Below are positions 24,344-33,487 of a stretch of DNA of 64,000 nucleotides, piece by piece (position 1 is the stretch's first letter; the number at the start of each line of letters is the position of its first letter). The DNA is from Thermococcus sp. 4557 (lineage in GTDB: Archaea; Methanobacteriota_B; Thermococci; Thermococcales; Thermococcaceae). The notes under the pieces are model-generated. The model made no database searches, was not told where the DNA came from, and worked only from the letters and a program-made list of their open reading frames with translations. The stretch lies in NCBI RefSeq assembly GCF_000221185.1, contig NC_015865.1, forward strand, positions 682,001 through 746,000. The letters are read 5' to 3'. A program made the translations under genes and the position numbers.

Positions 24344-24530
24344 AGTCATCGTGAACGAGGACCGGTGCTACCTCTGCGGGGGCTGCGCCGGCGTCTGCCC
24401 CACCCTTGCAATCGAAGTGCACTCCAGCGGCTGGGAGTTCCTCCAGGACAAGTGCATAAGCTGCAGGATATGCATCAGCGCCTGTCCAGTTGGAGCGCTC
24501 AGCGCCGAACCCCTGGAGGTGAGCGAATGA
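24327..24530 (+). CDS. Ferredoxin, two [4Fe-4S] clusters
   Basis: A 67-residue bacterial-type ferredoxin with two CxxCxxCxxxCP motifs: [12 protein letters not shown] and [16 protein letters not shown]. Its ATG at 24327 follows GGTGAAAGCG within the end of surR, and its stop overlaps the start of the reductase gene (ATGA). Geranylgeranyl reductases of archaea need a low-potential electron donor, and a ferredoxin encoded directly before the reductase is the obvious candidate. Control by SurR is likely because the genes follow surR in the same direction without a visible promoter. Confidence 0.93.
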   Translation: MPERIKVIVNEDRCYLCGGCAGVCPTLAIEVHSSGWEFLQDKCISCRICISACPVGALSAEPLEVSE

Positions 24531-25717
24531 AGGAGATGAAATACGACGTCGTCGTTGTCGGCGCCGGAATCGCCGGGCCGATAGTGGCGAGGAACGTTGC
24601 CAAGTCAGGATACTCGGTTCTGCTCATCGATAAGAAGTCCGCCATCGGCACGCCCAAACAGTGCGCCGAGGGCATAAGCATAAAGGTCTTCGAGAAGTAT
24701 GACATCCCCTATGACAAGCGATTTATCAACCGTAAGATTTACGGAGCCAAACTCTACTCACCGAGCGGTTACGAGCTTGAGATGAGGTACAAGGACGTCA
24801 GCGGTGTTATCCTTGAGAGAAAGGTCTTCGACAAGATGCTGGCATACTACGCGGCGAAGGCCGGTGCCGACGTCCTCGCCAGAACCGAGGCTCTGGACGT
24901 CATCAGGAAGGACGGGAGGATAGCCGGCATCAAGGCCAAGCACGAGGACGAGACGGTTGAGATTCATGCCGACATCATAGTCGCGGCGGACGGCGTGGAG
25001 AGCACCATAGCGAGGAAGGCGGGCATAAACACCTACGCTCCCCCGCACGAGTTCGATTCCAGCTACGAGTACGAGATGCTCATCGAGGGCTACGACCCCG
25101 ACCTGATACACCTCTGGTTCGGCAACGAGGTTGCCCCGAGGGGCTACGTCTGGGTCTTCCCGAAGGACGAGGACAGGGCCAACGTCGGCATAGGAATAAA
25201 CTCCGACAACCCGCAGACCGCCAAGTACTACCTCGACAAGTGGCTGAGGGAAAACAAGGTCCCTGCCAAGAAGATTCTCGAGGTGAACGTCGGCGTTGTC
25301 CCGGTCGGCGGCTTCGTCAAGGAGCTGGCGAAGGACAACGTCCTCGTCGTCGGTGATGCCGCCAGGCAGGTAAACCCGATGCACGGCGGCGGAATGGCCG
25401 AGGCAATGGAGGCCGGGACGATAGCGAGCAAGTGGATAGTCAGGGCCCTCGAGGAGGAGAACCCCGGACTGCTCAGGAACTACACGACCGAATGGTGGGA
25501 AACCGACGGAAAGAGACTCCAGAAAGTCCTCAAGGTCAGGAAGGTCACGGAGAAGCTCAGCGACGAGGACCTGGACCTTTTCATCCAGATACTCAGCGGA
25601 GCAGACGCGGAGAAGATAGCGGGCGGCGACTACGGAGAGGTCATCAGGGCGCTCCTCAAGCACCCAAAGGTCATCCTCAGCCCGAGGAGAATAAAGCTCC
25701 TCAGGGAGCTTCTCTGA
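24527..25717 (+). CDS. Geranylgeranyl reductase (membrane lipid saturation)
   Basis: A 396-residue FAD enzyme that reduces the double bonds of digeranylgeranyl-glycerophospholipids to give saturated archaeal membrane lipids. FAD motifs: N-terminal [18 protein letters not shown] (GxGxxG) followed by LLIDKK, the conserved [11 protein letters not shown] region with the family cysteine, and the second FAD motif [20 protein letters not shown]. Start ATG at 24527 overlaps the ferredoxin stop by four bases with GGAGGTGAGCG before it. Its stop abuts that of topA on the other strand. Translational coupling to ferredoxin supports an electron-transfer pair. Confidence 0.93.
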   Translation: MKEMKYDVVVVGAGIAGPIVARNVAKSGYSVLLIDKKSAIGTPKQCAEGISIKVFEKYDIPYDKRFINRKIYGAKLYSPSGYELEMRYKDVSGVILERKVFDKMLAYYAAKAGADVLARTEALDVIRKDGRIAGIKAKHEDETVEIHADIIVAADGVESTIARKAGINTYAPPHEFDSSYEYEMLIEGYDPDLIHLWFGNEVAPRGYVWVFPKDEDRANVGIGINSDNPQTAKYYLDKWLRENKVPAKKILEVNVGVVPVGGFVKELAKDNVLVVGDAARQVNPMHGGGMAEAMEAGTIASKWIVRALEEENPGLLRNYTTEWWETDGKRLQKVLKVRKVTEKLSDEDLDLFIQILSGADAEKIAGGDYGEVIRALLKHPKVILSPRRIKLLRELL

Positions 25718-27877
25718 CTACTTCTTCCCCTTCTTCCAATCCCTGCAGTTCATGTCAACGCATATCTCGTACTCGCGGCCCTTCTCGCGTATCTTAACCA
25801 CCGGCGCGCCGCCGCAGCAGGTTTTGTCCGTCGGGATTATCTCACCGCGCTGGAGGAGCGGGTAGGTGACGTTGCACTTCGGCCAGTTGGAGCAGCCGAC
25901 GAACCTCTTCCCGGTCTTCCTGTTATAGCGCACCACGAGGTCGCCGCCGCACTTGGGGCACTTGCCTAGCACGAGGGGCTCCTTCCTCCGCTCTCCCCCA
26001 TCAACGGCCTTTTTAACCGCCTTCTCCTCTTCCCCGCTGAGCTCCTTCACGGCGCCGGCTTTTCTGGCGGCGGTTTTTGAGGTGGTCGCACCGGTTCCAG
26101 TAGTCTCCATGAGCATCTTTCCGATGTCGAGCTCCTTCTCCTTGAAAACCTTGAGGATTTTGATGAGCTGGTTCTTGCTCTCCTCGATGACATCTTCTCT
26201 GTCAGCCTTCCCGGCCATAATCTCCGCCATCTTCTCCTCGAAGGCCTTCGTCAGCTCGACGCTCACTATGTCGGGCACGTTCTTCTCCAGGGCCTCAACG
26301 ACGCGCATGCCGAGGGGAGTGACCTTTATCTTCCGCTTGCCCTCGATGTAGCCGCGGCTGTAGAGGGTCTCCAGAATCTGGGCGCGGGTGGCCTTGGTTC
26401 CTATGCCAAGGTCCTCCATCCTCTTGATAACCGCCGCGGGCGAATAGCGCGCGGGGGGCTTCGTCTTCTTCTTCTCGCGCTTTATCTGGATGACCTTGAC
26501 CGGCTCGCCCTCCTTAAACGCCGGGAGGATCACCTCATCGAACTTGACGTACTTGCCGTAGACCTTCAGCCAGCCCTCCTTCACGGTCCTCGCTCCACCC
26601 AGGATGAAGCGGTGGGAGTTGGAGTTTATTACGACCTTCATTATCTCCCTGACGGCCGGCTCCATGAAGAGGGCCAAGAACCTCCTGACGATGAGGTCGT
26701 AGAGGTTCTGCTCATCCTTCGTGAGGTCGCCGGGCTTTGGCAGTTCGCCGGTTGGGTAGATTGCCGGATGGGCGGGGTCTTCCTTCTTGCCCTCAACTGG
26801 CTTGAGTCGCTCTTTGCCCAGGAGCTCGTGGGCGAAGGGCTTGTACTCAGGTAACTTGGCGAGGTTCTGGAGAATGGGACGGAAGTTGAGGTTCTTGGGG
26901 AGCTTCTGTGAGCTTGTCCTTGGATAGCTCGTTAATCCCCGCTCATACAGCTTCTGTGCGAGCTCTAAAGTCTTCTTCGGGCTGTATCCAAAGGCAGAAT
27001 AGGCCTCCCTCTGCAGGGTTCCGAGGTCGAAGGGCACCGGCGGATTCCTCTTCTGCTGCTTGACCTCGACCTTCTCGACGAAGGCCGGGCCCTTCTTAGC
27101 CTCCTCGACGATGCGCTTCGCCTCATCCTCATCGAGTATGCGCTCCTTCTCATAGACCGCCGTGTACTGCTCCCCGTTCTTCTCGAGGAGCATCTTTATG
27201 ACCCAGTACGGTGTGGGCTTGAAGTTCTGAATCTCCTTCTCTCTGTCAACCAGAAACTTAAGCGTCGGCCCCTGAACGCGGCCGGTGGAGAGAACCTGCC
27301 ACTTGCCGCTGGCGCGCTTTATGGCTGATGTAAGGGCCCTCGACAGGTTCACGCCCCAGTACCAGTCGAGGACGTGGCGCGCTATTCCTGCGTCCGCCAT
27401 CCCGAAGTTTATCGTCGGCTCAAGGTTGTACCATGCTTTGAGGAGGTCCTTTTTGGTGAGCGCTGAGAACTTCATCCTCTTCGCCCTGGAGGGGTCAATG
27501 CCGCAGGCGTACTTGAGGGCCGTGTAGCCTATCACCTCACCCTCCGTGTCGTAGTCGCAGGCTACCACGAACTCGTCCGCCCGCTTTGCGAGCGTGGCTA
27601 ACGCCTTGATGTAGTCCTTCGCGTAGCTCTTGCCCTTTTCAGCGACATAGACAGGTACCCACTCGATGTCGAAGATGGGGTAGCCGTAGGTCTTCACTTT
27701 GGGGGCGAGGGAAAAGAGGTGGCCCACGGCGGGAGCGACGATTATCCTCTTTCCGTCGCGGGTGAACTCGTAGTAACCTACCTTCCCTATCGTTTTTCTC
27801 ACGGGTTTGCCTTCCGCTAACGCATAGGCGATTTTACGGGCAACGTTGGGCTTCTCGGCTATGATGAGCGTGACCAT
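25718..27877 (-). CDS. topA: DNA topoisomerase I (type IA)
   Basis: A 719-residue type IA topoisomerase that relaxes or decatenates single-strand crossings. The N-terminal Toprim domain begins [17 protein letters not shown] and has [11 protein letters not shown]; the catalytic tyrosine is Y318 in [24 protein letters not shown] follows. The C-terminus has zinc-finger-like cysteines: CPKCGG...CSNWPKC, then CCGG...CVDMNC. The length and C-terminal fingers fit the archaeal TopA/Topo III group. It is convergent with the lipid reductase gene with no spare base between stops. Confidence 0.95.
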   Translation of the reverse strand: MVTLIIAEKPNVARKIAYALAEGKPVRKTIGKVGYYEFTRDGKRIIVAPAVGHLFSLAPKVKTYGYPIFDIEWVPVYVAEKGKSYAKDYIKALATLAKRADEFVVACDYDTEGEVIGYTALKYACGIDPSRAKRMKFSALTKKDLLKAWYNLEPTINFGMADAGIARHVLDWYWGVNLSRALTSAIKRASGKWQVLSTGRVQGPTLKFLVDREKEIQNFKPTPYWVIKMLLEKNGEQYTAVYEKERILDEDEAKRIVEEAKKGPAFVEKVEVKQQKRNPPVPFDLGTLQREAYSAFGYSPKKTLELAQKLYERGLTSYPRTSSQKLPKNLNFRPILQNLAKLPEYKPFAHELLGKERLKPVEGKKEDPAHPAIYPTGELPKPGDLTKDEQNLYDLIVRRFLALFMEPAVREIMKVVINSNSHRFILGGARTVKEGWLKVYGKYVKFDEVILPAFKEGEPVKVIQIKREKKKTKPPARYSPAAVIKRMEDLGIGTKATRAQILETLYSRGYIEGKRKIKVTPLGMRVVEALEKNVPDIVSVELTKAFEEKMAEIMAGKADREDVIEESKNQLIKILKVFKEKELDIGKMLMETTGTGATTSKTAARKAGAVKELSGEEEKAVKKAVDGGERRKEPLVLGKCPKCGGDLVVRYNRKTGKRFVGCSNWPKCNVTYPLLQRGEIIPTDKTCCGGAPVVKIREKGREYEICVDMNCRDWKKGKK

Positions 27878-28048
27878 GACGACACCTTGAGGCGATAGGT
27901 GGGTGGATTATAAAAATCCTGCGGAGCAAGCTTCTGGAAAACGAATGTCCAAGATCCCACCGAATACCTCCCTTGAGAGACTGCAGACTTTTGGTGGAAC
28001 TTCAGCGAAAAGCTTAATAAGGAACCCCCCGATGCACCTACCGCGGGC

Positions 28049-28126
28049 GGGGCCGTAGGGTAGCCTGGTCCATCCTGCGGGCTTTGGGAGCCCGTGACCC
28101 GGGTTCGAATCCCGGCGGCCCCACCA
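28049..28126 (+). tRNA. tRNA-Pro (TGG)
   Basis: Acceptor stem GGGGCCG/CGGCCCC, anticodon stem CGGGC/GCCCG with loop TTTGGGA and anticodon TGG at 28085-28087, T arm with GGTTCGAATCC, discriminator A and an encoded CCA. No intron. A TATA-like GCTTAATAAGG near 28015 lies at a suitable distance. A small hairpin CTTTGC-tggc-GCAAAG at 28135-28150 follows and may end transcription. Confidence 0.97.
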
Positions 28127-28663
28127 TGACAACCCTTTGCTGGCGCAAAGCGTTGACGGAAAGATGGCGTACGATTCTAAAAACGCTTGTCTTCTAAGTG
28201 GTTTACTCCCCAATTGCTAATCCAATAGCGTTTCACTCGCTCAAGGCGTCCTCCGGACGCCAGAATAAGAGTGAAACCTGAGTAATAGCCTGTTTTAAAG
28301 CTAAACCCCCCTCACGGGCAAATTTCAGAGCGTACGCCCGGATTTCCGCCAATCTGGAAGAAACAGATAGGATATAGGGTGTAGCTATTTCGTGAGTTTA
28401 AGAGTACAGGAAACTTTGCAGGGCAAAGTTTCAGCGTTAATGGAAAGACGTCTGCTGATCAAGTTTTTCTAGGGGCTTTAGGTGGTACAAAGTTTCTGGG
28501 GGTGTGGGGGCGTTAGCCCCCCGGAGGATTAAGGAATAAGGAAGGTGGGGAAACGTAGTTTCCCAGGTTTTTAGAGAAAAAGCGGGGTTGTGGGGTGAAA
28601 CCCCACTCCTGGGGTTTGAGAGTACAGAGAGATAAGGGGGCGGAGCCCCCTTGTCTTTCGTTG
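28127..28663. repeat. Palindrome-rich non-coding block between two tRNA genes
   Basis: No gene in 537 bases, but at least seven perfect hairpins: CTTTGC/GCAAAG (28135-28150); a two-part cruciform with outer GTTTCACTC (28230-28238) and GAGTGAAAC (28269-28277) around inner GGCGTCC-TCC-GGACGCC (28245-28261); GAAACTTTGC-agg-GCAAAGTTTC (28410-28432); GGGGGC-gtta-GCCCCC near 28507; GGAAAC-gta-GTTTCC near 28549; GGGGT-gaa-ACCCC near 28593; and GGGGGC-gga-GCCCCC near 28636. A similar block follows tRNA-Arg at 40380. It may hold repeat elements, terminators or structured RNA. Confidence 0.6.
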
Positions 28664-28740
28664 TGGAGCCCCGGGCGGGGTTTGAACCCGCGGCCTGCCG
28701 CTTACCAAGCGGCCGCTCCACCAGGCTGAGCCACCGGGGC
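28664..28740 (-). tRNA. tRNA-Thr (GGT)
   Basis: On the minus strand: acceptor GCCCCGG/CCGGGGC, anticodon stem GCCGC/GCGGC, loop TTGGTAA with anticodon GGT (28704-28706), T arm GCGGG-TTCAAAC-CCCGC, discriminator T (usual for archaeal tRNA-Thr), encoded CCA. No intron. It lies 26 bases downstream of the stop of the protein-only RNase P gene, on the same strand. Confidence 0.97.
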
Positions 28741-28766
28741 GTCGATGATACGATGCAGCCGAGGCT

Positions 28767-29366
28767 TTATAAATTTTTCCCTTCCCCCAGCTTGTCCACC
28801 AGACCCTCAAGGACCTCCCTGAAGTTGGCGGCGTCTATCCACTTGATGCCCATCTTCTGCGCCCAGGTGAGTATGCCGACGTCGGCGGAAACTATGGTTG
28901 CATCGAGCTCCTTTGCGAGAAGGATCAGCTCAAAGTCCTCCTTACTGTCCACTATACCCTCGCGGAGGGCTTTGCGGTAGTTTCTGCGGAGTTTCTGGAT
29001 TATCCTGTCCACGTTATCGGTCTCGATGACCCCCTCCCTCACCGCCTTCTCGGCGACGCGGAGTCCCTTGTCGATCCTGCGCCGGATGTCGTCTATCAGC
29101 TCGTAGACCACAAAGGCAGGAATTTTGATGTCGTGAACGTTCGGGGGCTTTTTGATTATGTACAGCTCGACCTCTGGAAGGAGCTCCTCCTCATCGACGA
29201 AATGCATGACCTCCCTGTAGATGCCCGGGGGCATGTAGAACTCTATTCTACCGAAGAGCTTCTCGGCATAGTCCAGAAAAGCACGCATCGCCTCGGTCGG
29301 ACTGTCGCCGAACTTTCCCCGTATCTCGGGGTTGACGAAGATGCTCGTATCGAGGACGAACCGCAT
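28767..29366 (-). CDS. HARP-type protein-only RNase P (RNA ligase partner, PIN domain)
   Basis: A 199-residue PIN-domain protein of the MJ0950/UPF0278 family, long called RNA ligase partner and since recognised as HARP, the homologue of Aquifex RNase P that trims 5' leaders of tRNAs. Visible: RFVLDTSIFVNPEIRGKFG with the first catalytic Asp at the N-terminus, the central helical spike (DDIRRRIDKGLRVAEKAV ... IIQKLRRNYRKALREG), then DSKEDFELILLAKELDATIVSADVGILTWAQ with the remaining acidic residues. The ATG at 29366 is preferred; a GTG two codons earlier also has GGTGGT nearby. It is followed on the same strand by tRNA-Thr. Archaea with HARP usually also keep the RNA-based RNase P. Confidence 0.9.
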   Translation of the reverse strand: MRFVLDTSIFVNPEIRGKFGDSPTEAMRAFLDYAEKLFGRIEFYMPPGIYREVMHFVDEEELLPEVELYIIKKPPNVHDIKIPAFVVYELIDDIRRRIDKGLRVAEKAVREGVIETDNVDRIIQKLRRNYRKALREGIVDSKEDFELILLAKELDATIVSADVGILTWAQKMGIKWIDAANFREVLEGLVDKLGEGKNL

Positions 29367-29426
29367 TGCCACGCTACCACCACAAGCTTATTTAAGCGCG
29401 GAAGTTTAAAACGGTTAGGTGAAAGC

Positions 29427-30635
29427 ATGAAGGTCGGAGTCGTTTTTGGAGTCAGCGAGCTTGCGAACCCGAAGGACTTTGAGAAGAAAGCCTCGGAGTT
29501 CATAACGGGTCTCGCAAAGGAGTTCGAGGTTGTTGGAGGGTTCTTCATCTCGACGAAGAGGGATTTCAAGGAGGCCAAGGAGGAGGTCAACTTCAACGAG
29601 GTTGATGCCATAGTTCTCTACCCCCTCACCGGCGGCACAGAAGGCCCGCTGAAGGAGTTCTTCGTTTACAGGCGGCCGATAGTCATCTACGGCGACCCGT
29701 TCAACAACTCCCTTGCCGCTGGAATTGAGCTCAGGGAGTACTTCAGGGACCGGCTCGTGCCGTCCACCCTGGTGAAGGACTTCAACGAGCTGAAGGCGGC
29801 GCTTCTGGGCTACGAGGACATGAAGGACGTTCTGGATAAGTTCCTCAAGATGCGCATCGGCATAATAGGCAGGGTCTCACCCTGGCTCATCAACGAGAAG
29901 TTCGAGCTTCCCTACACCAGCATCAGCCTCAAGAAGTTCTACGAGTACTACGAGGCAACCACCGACGCGGAAGGCTGGAAGGTGGTGGAGGAAATCGTCG
30001 GAAAGGCCATCGAGATAAAGGAGCCCGGCAGGGAGGACCTGGTAAAGGCCGGAAGGATATACCTGGCGATAAAGAGAATACTGGAGGACTACAGGCTCGA
30101 CGGCTTTACCATCGGCTGCTTCGATCTGATAGGCAAGCTCAAAGCGACGCCCTGCCTGGCGCTGGCCATGTTCAACGCGGAGGGAATTCCAGCCGCCTGC
30201 GAGGGCGAGCTGAACGCGCTCATGGGCATGATGATAGCGAGGCGCTTCTTCGACAAGCCGGCGTTCATGGGCAACATCGCCGACTACGGGGAAAGCCACA
30301 TAATCCTCGCCCACTGCACCGCTCCTCTCATTGGAAAGTACATCGTCAGGTCACACTTTGAGAGCGGTATGGGAGTCGGCGTCGACGTCCAGCTGCCCAG
30401 AGGAAAGGCCAGCCTCCTGAAGATACGCGGAAGGAAGGCCGTCGTTGCCGGCGTCGAGGTGGTCGGCCAGGAGCACAGCAACTCCAGATGCAGAACCCAG
30501 ATGAAGCTCCGCATAGAGGACGCGATGGACTTCATAGACGGCACCCTCGGAAACCATCACCTGCTGGTTTACGTGGACAGCGAGGAGCTGGCTGATCTGC
30601 TTAGCGAGCTGGGCTTCGAGGTCATGCTCTACTGA
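29427..30635 (+). CDS. L-fucose-isomerase-fold protein
   Basis: A 402-residue protein of the L-fucose/L-arabinose isomerase-like superfamily. Family features: N-terminal Rossmann-like half (MKVGVVFGVSELANPKDF, VDAIVLYPLTGGTE), hinge IGIIGRVSPWLIN, then FTIGCFDLIGKLKATPCLAL, AACEGELNALMGMMIAR with the conserved E-x-D/E-x(n) region, FMGNIADYGESHIILAHCTAP, and a late beta domain. These proteins bind a divalent metal and isomerise aldoses and ketoses, but this subgroup in Thermococcales has no proven substrate that I know. Start ATG follows AGGTGAAAGC. Divergent from the RNase P gene with 60 bases between. Confidence 0.75.
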   Translation: MKVGVVFGVSELANPKDFEKKASEFITGLAKEFEVVGGFFISTKRDFKEAKEEVNFNEVDAIVLYPLTGGTEGPLKEFFVYRRPIVIYGDPFNNSLAAGIELREYFRDRLVPSTLVKDFNELKAALLGYEDMKDVLDKFLKMRIGIIGRVSPWLINEKFELPYTSISLKKFYEYYEATTDAEGWKVVEEIVGKAIEIKEPGREDLVKAGRIYLAIKRILEDYRLDGFTIGCFDLIGKLKATPCLALAMFNAEGIPAACEGELNALMGMMIARRFFDKPAFMGNIADYGESHIILAHCTAPLIGKYIVRSHFESGMGVGVDVQLPRGKASLLKIRGRKAVVAGVEVVGQEHSNSRCRTQMKLRIEDAMDFIDGTLGNHHLLVYVDSEELADLLSELGFEVMLY

Positions 30636-30696
30636 GCTTTTTCGCTTTCCAAACTTTTTCAGAACAGGACACAAAAGGGAAAAGTAAAACGAGGGG

Positions 30697-33012
30697 CTAA
30701 GAGGCGCTCTTCTCGAACCTCGCCCCGTAGAACTTCAGGCCGAGCCACGCGGCGACGCCTGCCCCTATGACGATGGGGTTCAGGGTCACGCCGGCCAGGC
30801 CGAGGATGCCAATTACCCCGCGCATCCAGGACTTGAGCTTCGTGCTGTAAAAGCCGGTCAGCGCTATCGCCAGGAGGTACATGACGAAGAGCGTTGCCAC
30901 CAGGTAGTAGAGCACCCGCAGTATCATCGCCGGGGTCCACTCGGAGACCGTTATGAGGAACATCTCCGGGTGGGTGAAGTATATGTACGGCCCTATGTAG
31001 CCCGCCAGCGCGTACTTCACGGCGTTTATGGCGGTCTTCCAGAAGTCTCCGCCCGCGATTGCTGAGCCCGCGTAGCTCGCGAGGGCCACCGGAGGGGTAA
31101 CGTCCGCGAGGATTCCGAAGTAGAAGACGAAGAAGTGGGCCGCGAGCATGGCTATGAGGACGGTGTAGCCCGGAACCGGCTGGTTGTAGGGCGCGATGTT
31201 CCTGACCAGCATGTAGATTGCCGGGGCGGCGACGAGCGAGGTGATGATATAGTTGGCCGTTGTTGGCACTCCCATTCCGAGGATGAGGCTGAAGACCATA
31301 GTGAGCAGGAGGAGCAGCCAGAGGTTTCCGTGGGTCAGGCTTATAAGGCGGTAGCCGATGTTCGTCAGCTCACCGGTCATCGTGAGAACGCCCTGTATAA
31401 GGCCCGCGCTGGCGGCCGCAAGCATGACGCTGACGCTGGTTTTGCCCGCGTCTATCATGGCCTCGTAGGTGGCGCGGTACATCATCTTGCCGCTGTCGAG
31501 TGCCGAGCGGTAGCCGACGATGATTGAGAAGACTATTCCGAAGACGCCGGTCATGAGAACTATCTGCTCCTTGCCCATTCCAAGGTACTTGGTCAGGGAT
31601 ATGAACAGCAGGAAGAGGGAGGTTATGTAGAACTTCTCGTTGAAGGCGACACCCCGCTTCATTACCCCAAGCGCGGCCAGCAGGAGGAACATGGCCAGGA
31701 GAACCATGGAGGTCTGCTTTCCAACGTCCTTGCCCAGGAACATCAGGAGCGTTGCCAGCAGCGAAATGGCGACGTAGAGCTTCTCGTTTCCATATATCTC
31801 GTCCCTTGATATCCACGCAACCCATATGGCAACTCCGAGCGACGATATAGCCGCTATCTGCGGCGCTATTCCCCAGACGAGGGCCACCGTGATGACGACT
31901 ATCGGCAGGAGGATGTAGAGCTTGCGCAGGAAGTAGGCCATCGTCTTGAACGCTTCGGCGGCCATGCCCTTCAGACCGAGCCTCTTGGTCTCGAGGTCTA
32001 TGAAGAGGTAGACTCCGCCGTAGTAGACCAGTGCCGGCAGAACCGCGGCAATGATGATTTTGTTATAGGGCAGGTTCAGAAACTCGGCCATTATGAAGGC
32101 TGCCGCACCCATGATGGGCGGCATCAGCTGGCCGCCGGTTGATGCGACAGGCTCAACTGCTCCCGCTATCTCGGGTGGATAGCCGGCCTTCTTCATCAGC
32201 GGGATTGTGAAGGTTCCGGTGGTGAGGACGTTGGCGACGCTCGAACCGCTGACCGTTCCCATGAGGGCGCTCGAGATGACCGCGGACTTCGCCGGGCCGC
32301 CGGGTCTCTTTCCGAAGAGGTTTATCATGAACTCGGTGATGTAGTCGCTGACGCCTATCCTCAGAAGGAAGGCGCCGAAGAATATGAAGGCGAACACGTA
32401 TATCGTCATGACGAAGAATGGGATTCCGAAGATTCCCTCGTCGAAGTAGAGCTGCTGGACGAAGCGGGTCCAGTCATAGTTGATGGCGTAGATTCCGTAG
32501 AGCAGGAAAAGGACGACTATCATGGGCAGGACCCAACCGAGGACGCGCCTCGTTGCCTCGATGACCATTATTATGGCCAGCAGGCCGAAGATTACGTCGG
32601 TCTGGTTCAGGGACGACGTCAGTATGTAGCGCTCGTAGACCGCGAACAGGTAGAGCATTGAAACCACTCCGGCGGCTCCCATGATGTAGTCGTAGGAGAA
32701 AACCTTCCGGAAGTACTTCTCCTTCTTGCGTATCGGGTAGAGGAGGAAGGTTATCACCATGAGCATTGCCATGACGAAGGCCTCGCCCTGCTTGGGCTGG
32801 AAGGTTATCCTCAGGAACTCGAGCTCCACGCCGAGGCGCTGGAAGAGGTCGTAGAGCGTGTAGTTGAAGTTGAAGATGAACAGAATCTCGTACAGGCCGA
32901 TGAGCACCGCCGCCACCTTAACCACGAGTTCCAGCCTCGGGGGCAGGGTCCTCGTCCGTTCTATCACGACCTCCTCCATCTCGACAACATCTATACTGGG
33001 TTCCTCTGCCAC
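30697..33012 (-). CDS. TRAP transporter permease, fused DctQ-DctM type (TAXI system)
   Basis: A 771-residue polytopic membrane protein in which the small (4-helix) and large (about 12-helix) TRAP permease subunits are fused, as is usual for TAXI-TRAP systems. Conserved core: FGKRPGGPAKSAVISSALMG, SGSSVANVLTTGTFTIPLMKKAGY, GGQLMPPIMGAAAFIMAE, and the repeat-related MGVPTTANYIITSLVAAPAI. It imports an organic anion with Na+ or H+. The start is GTG at 33012, because GGAGGTGGTAAA sits right before it; the ATG at 33027 would put the site inside the gene. The last gene of a three-gene operon with a DUF1850 protein and the binding protein. Confidence 0.92.
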   Translation of the reverse strand: MAEEPSIDVVEMEEVVIERTRTLPPRLELVVKVAAVLIGLYEILFIFNFNYTLYDLFQRLGVELEFLRITFQPKQGEAFVMAMLMVITFLLYPIRKKEKYFRKVFSYDYIMGAAGVVSMLYLFAVYERYILTSSLNQTDVIFGLLAIIMVIEATRRVLGWVLPMIVVLFLLYGIYAINYDWTRFVQQLYFDEGIFGIPFFVMTIYVFAFIFFGAFLLRIGVSDYITEFMINLFGKRPGGPAKSAVISSALMGTVSGSSVANVLTTGTFTIPLMKKAGYPPEIAGAVEPVASTGGQLMPPIMGAAAFIMAEFLNLPYNKIIIAAVLPALVYYGGVYLFIDLETKRLGLKGMAAEAFKTMAYFLRKLYILLPIVVITVALVWGIAPQIAAISSLGVAIWVAWISRDEIYGNEKLYVAISLLATLLMFLGKDVGKQTSMVLLAMFLLLAALGVMKRGVAFNEKFYITSLFLLFISLTKYLGMGKEQIVLMTGVFGIVFSIIVGYRSALDSGKMMYRATYEAMIDAGKTSVSVMLAAASAGLIQGVLTMTGELTNIGYRLISLTHGNLWLLLLLTMVFSLILGMGVPTTANYIITSLVAAPAIYMLVRNIAPYNQPVPGYTVLIAMLAAHFFVFYFGILADVTPPVALASYAGSAIAGGDFWKTAINAVKYALAGYIGPYIYFTHPEMFLITVSEWTPAMILRVLYYLVATLFVMYLLAIALTGFYSTKLKSWMRGVIGILGLAGVTLNPIVIGAGVAAWLGLKFYGARFEKSAS

Positions 33013-33013
33013 T

Positions 33014-33487
33014 TTACCACCTCCCAATGAGTTTCATTATGAGCGGAACACGCTTGATGCGGAAATCCACAACAACCTGCCTCCCACCGTCGGAGTTCAC
33101 GATGACGGGGGAGCCGTCCACGGTGATGTTCGCGTGGTTTATCGGAATGAACCAGTAGCGGAATTCCCTCCCGAGGTAATCGCGGGTCTTCTTGACGTAA
33201 AAGCCGTCCGTCAGGTTCTGGATGTCCTCTGGAAGGCCCGCCCCGAAGTCCTTCCACTTCATCTCGACGGCGTAGAAACCGCTGTCGTTGGCGACGAGCA
33301 CCTCGATAACGGTGCTCCGCTCAACGCTGTGGATGTAGGATATCTCGATCGTGGAACCAGGGGGATAAACGTGAGATTCACCATCAACAGTTATCTCAAC
33401 CGCTTTAACCGGGAGAAAGGGCAGGAGAAATACGAGAATGACTGCAAAAAAAGAAAGGGCTTTTCGGCTCAAAGAGACCCTCCTCAC
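33014..33487 (-). CDS. DUF1850 protein of the TAXI-TRAP operon
   Basis: A 157-residue protein with a signal peptide (RKALSFFAVILVFLLPFL) and one beta-rich DUF1850 domain: GSTIEISYIHSVERSTVIEV and FGAGLPEDIQNLTDGFYV are typical. DUF1850 proteins are encoded almost only between TAXI binding proteins and TRAP permeases, so they are taken to be accessory parts of the transporter; the mechanism is unknown. The start overlaps the binding-protein gene by four bases and its stop lies one base before the permease GTG. Confidence 0.88.
   Translation of the reverse strand: MRRVSLSRKALSFFAVILVFLLPFLPVKAVEITVDGESHVYPPGSTIEISYIHSVERSTVIEVLVANDSGFYAVEMKWKDFGAGLPEDIQNLTDGFYVKKTRDYLGREFRYWFIPINHANITVDGSPVIVNSDGGRQVVVDFRIKRVPLIMKLIGRW

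Noticed and set aside
27908-28213. 101-codon frame on the minus strand with a DSNPGHGLPKP stretch
   Set aside because: It reads through the tRNA-Pro gene in antisense; such tRNA-derived peptides are common false genes.
28437-28810. Overlapping short frames around tRNA-Thr
   Set aside because: They translate the tRNA and the hairpin block; no ribosome sites.
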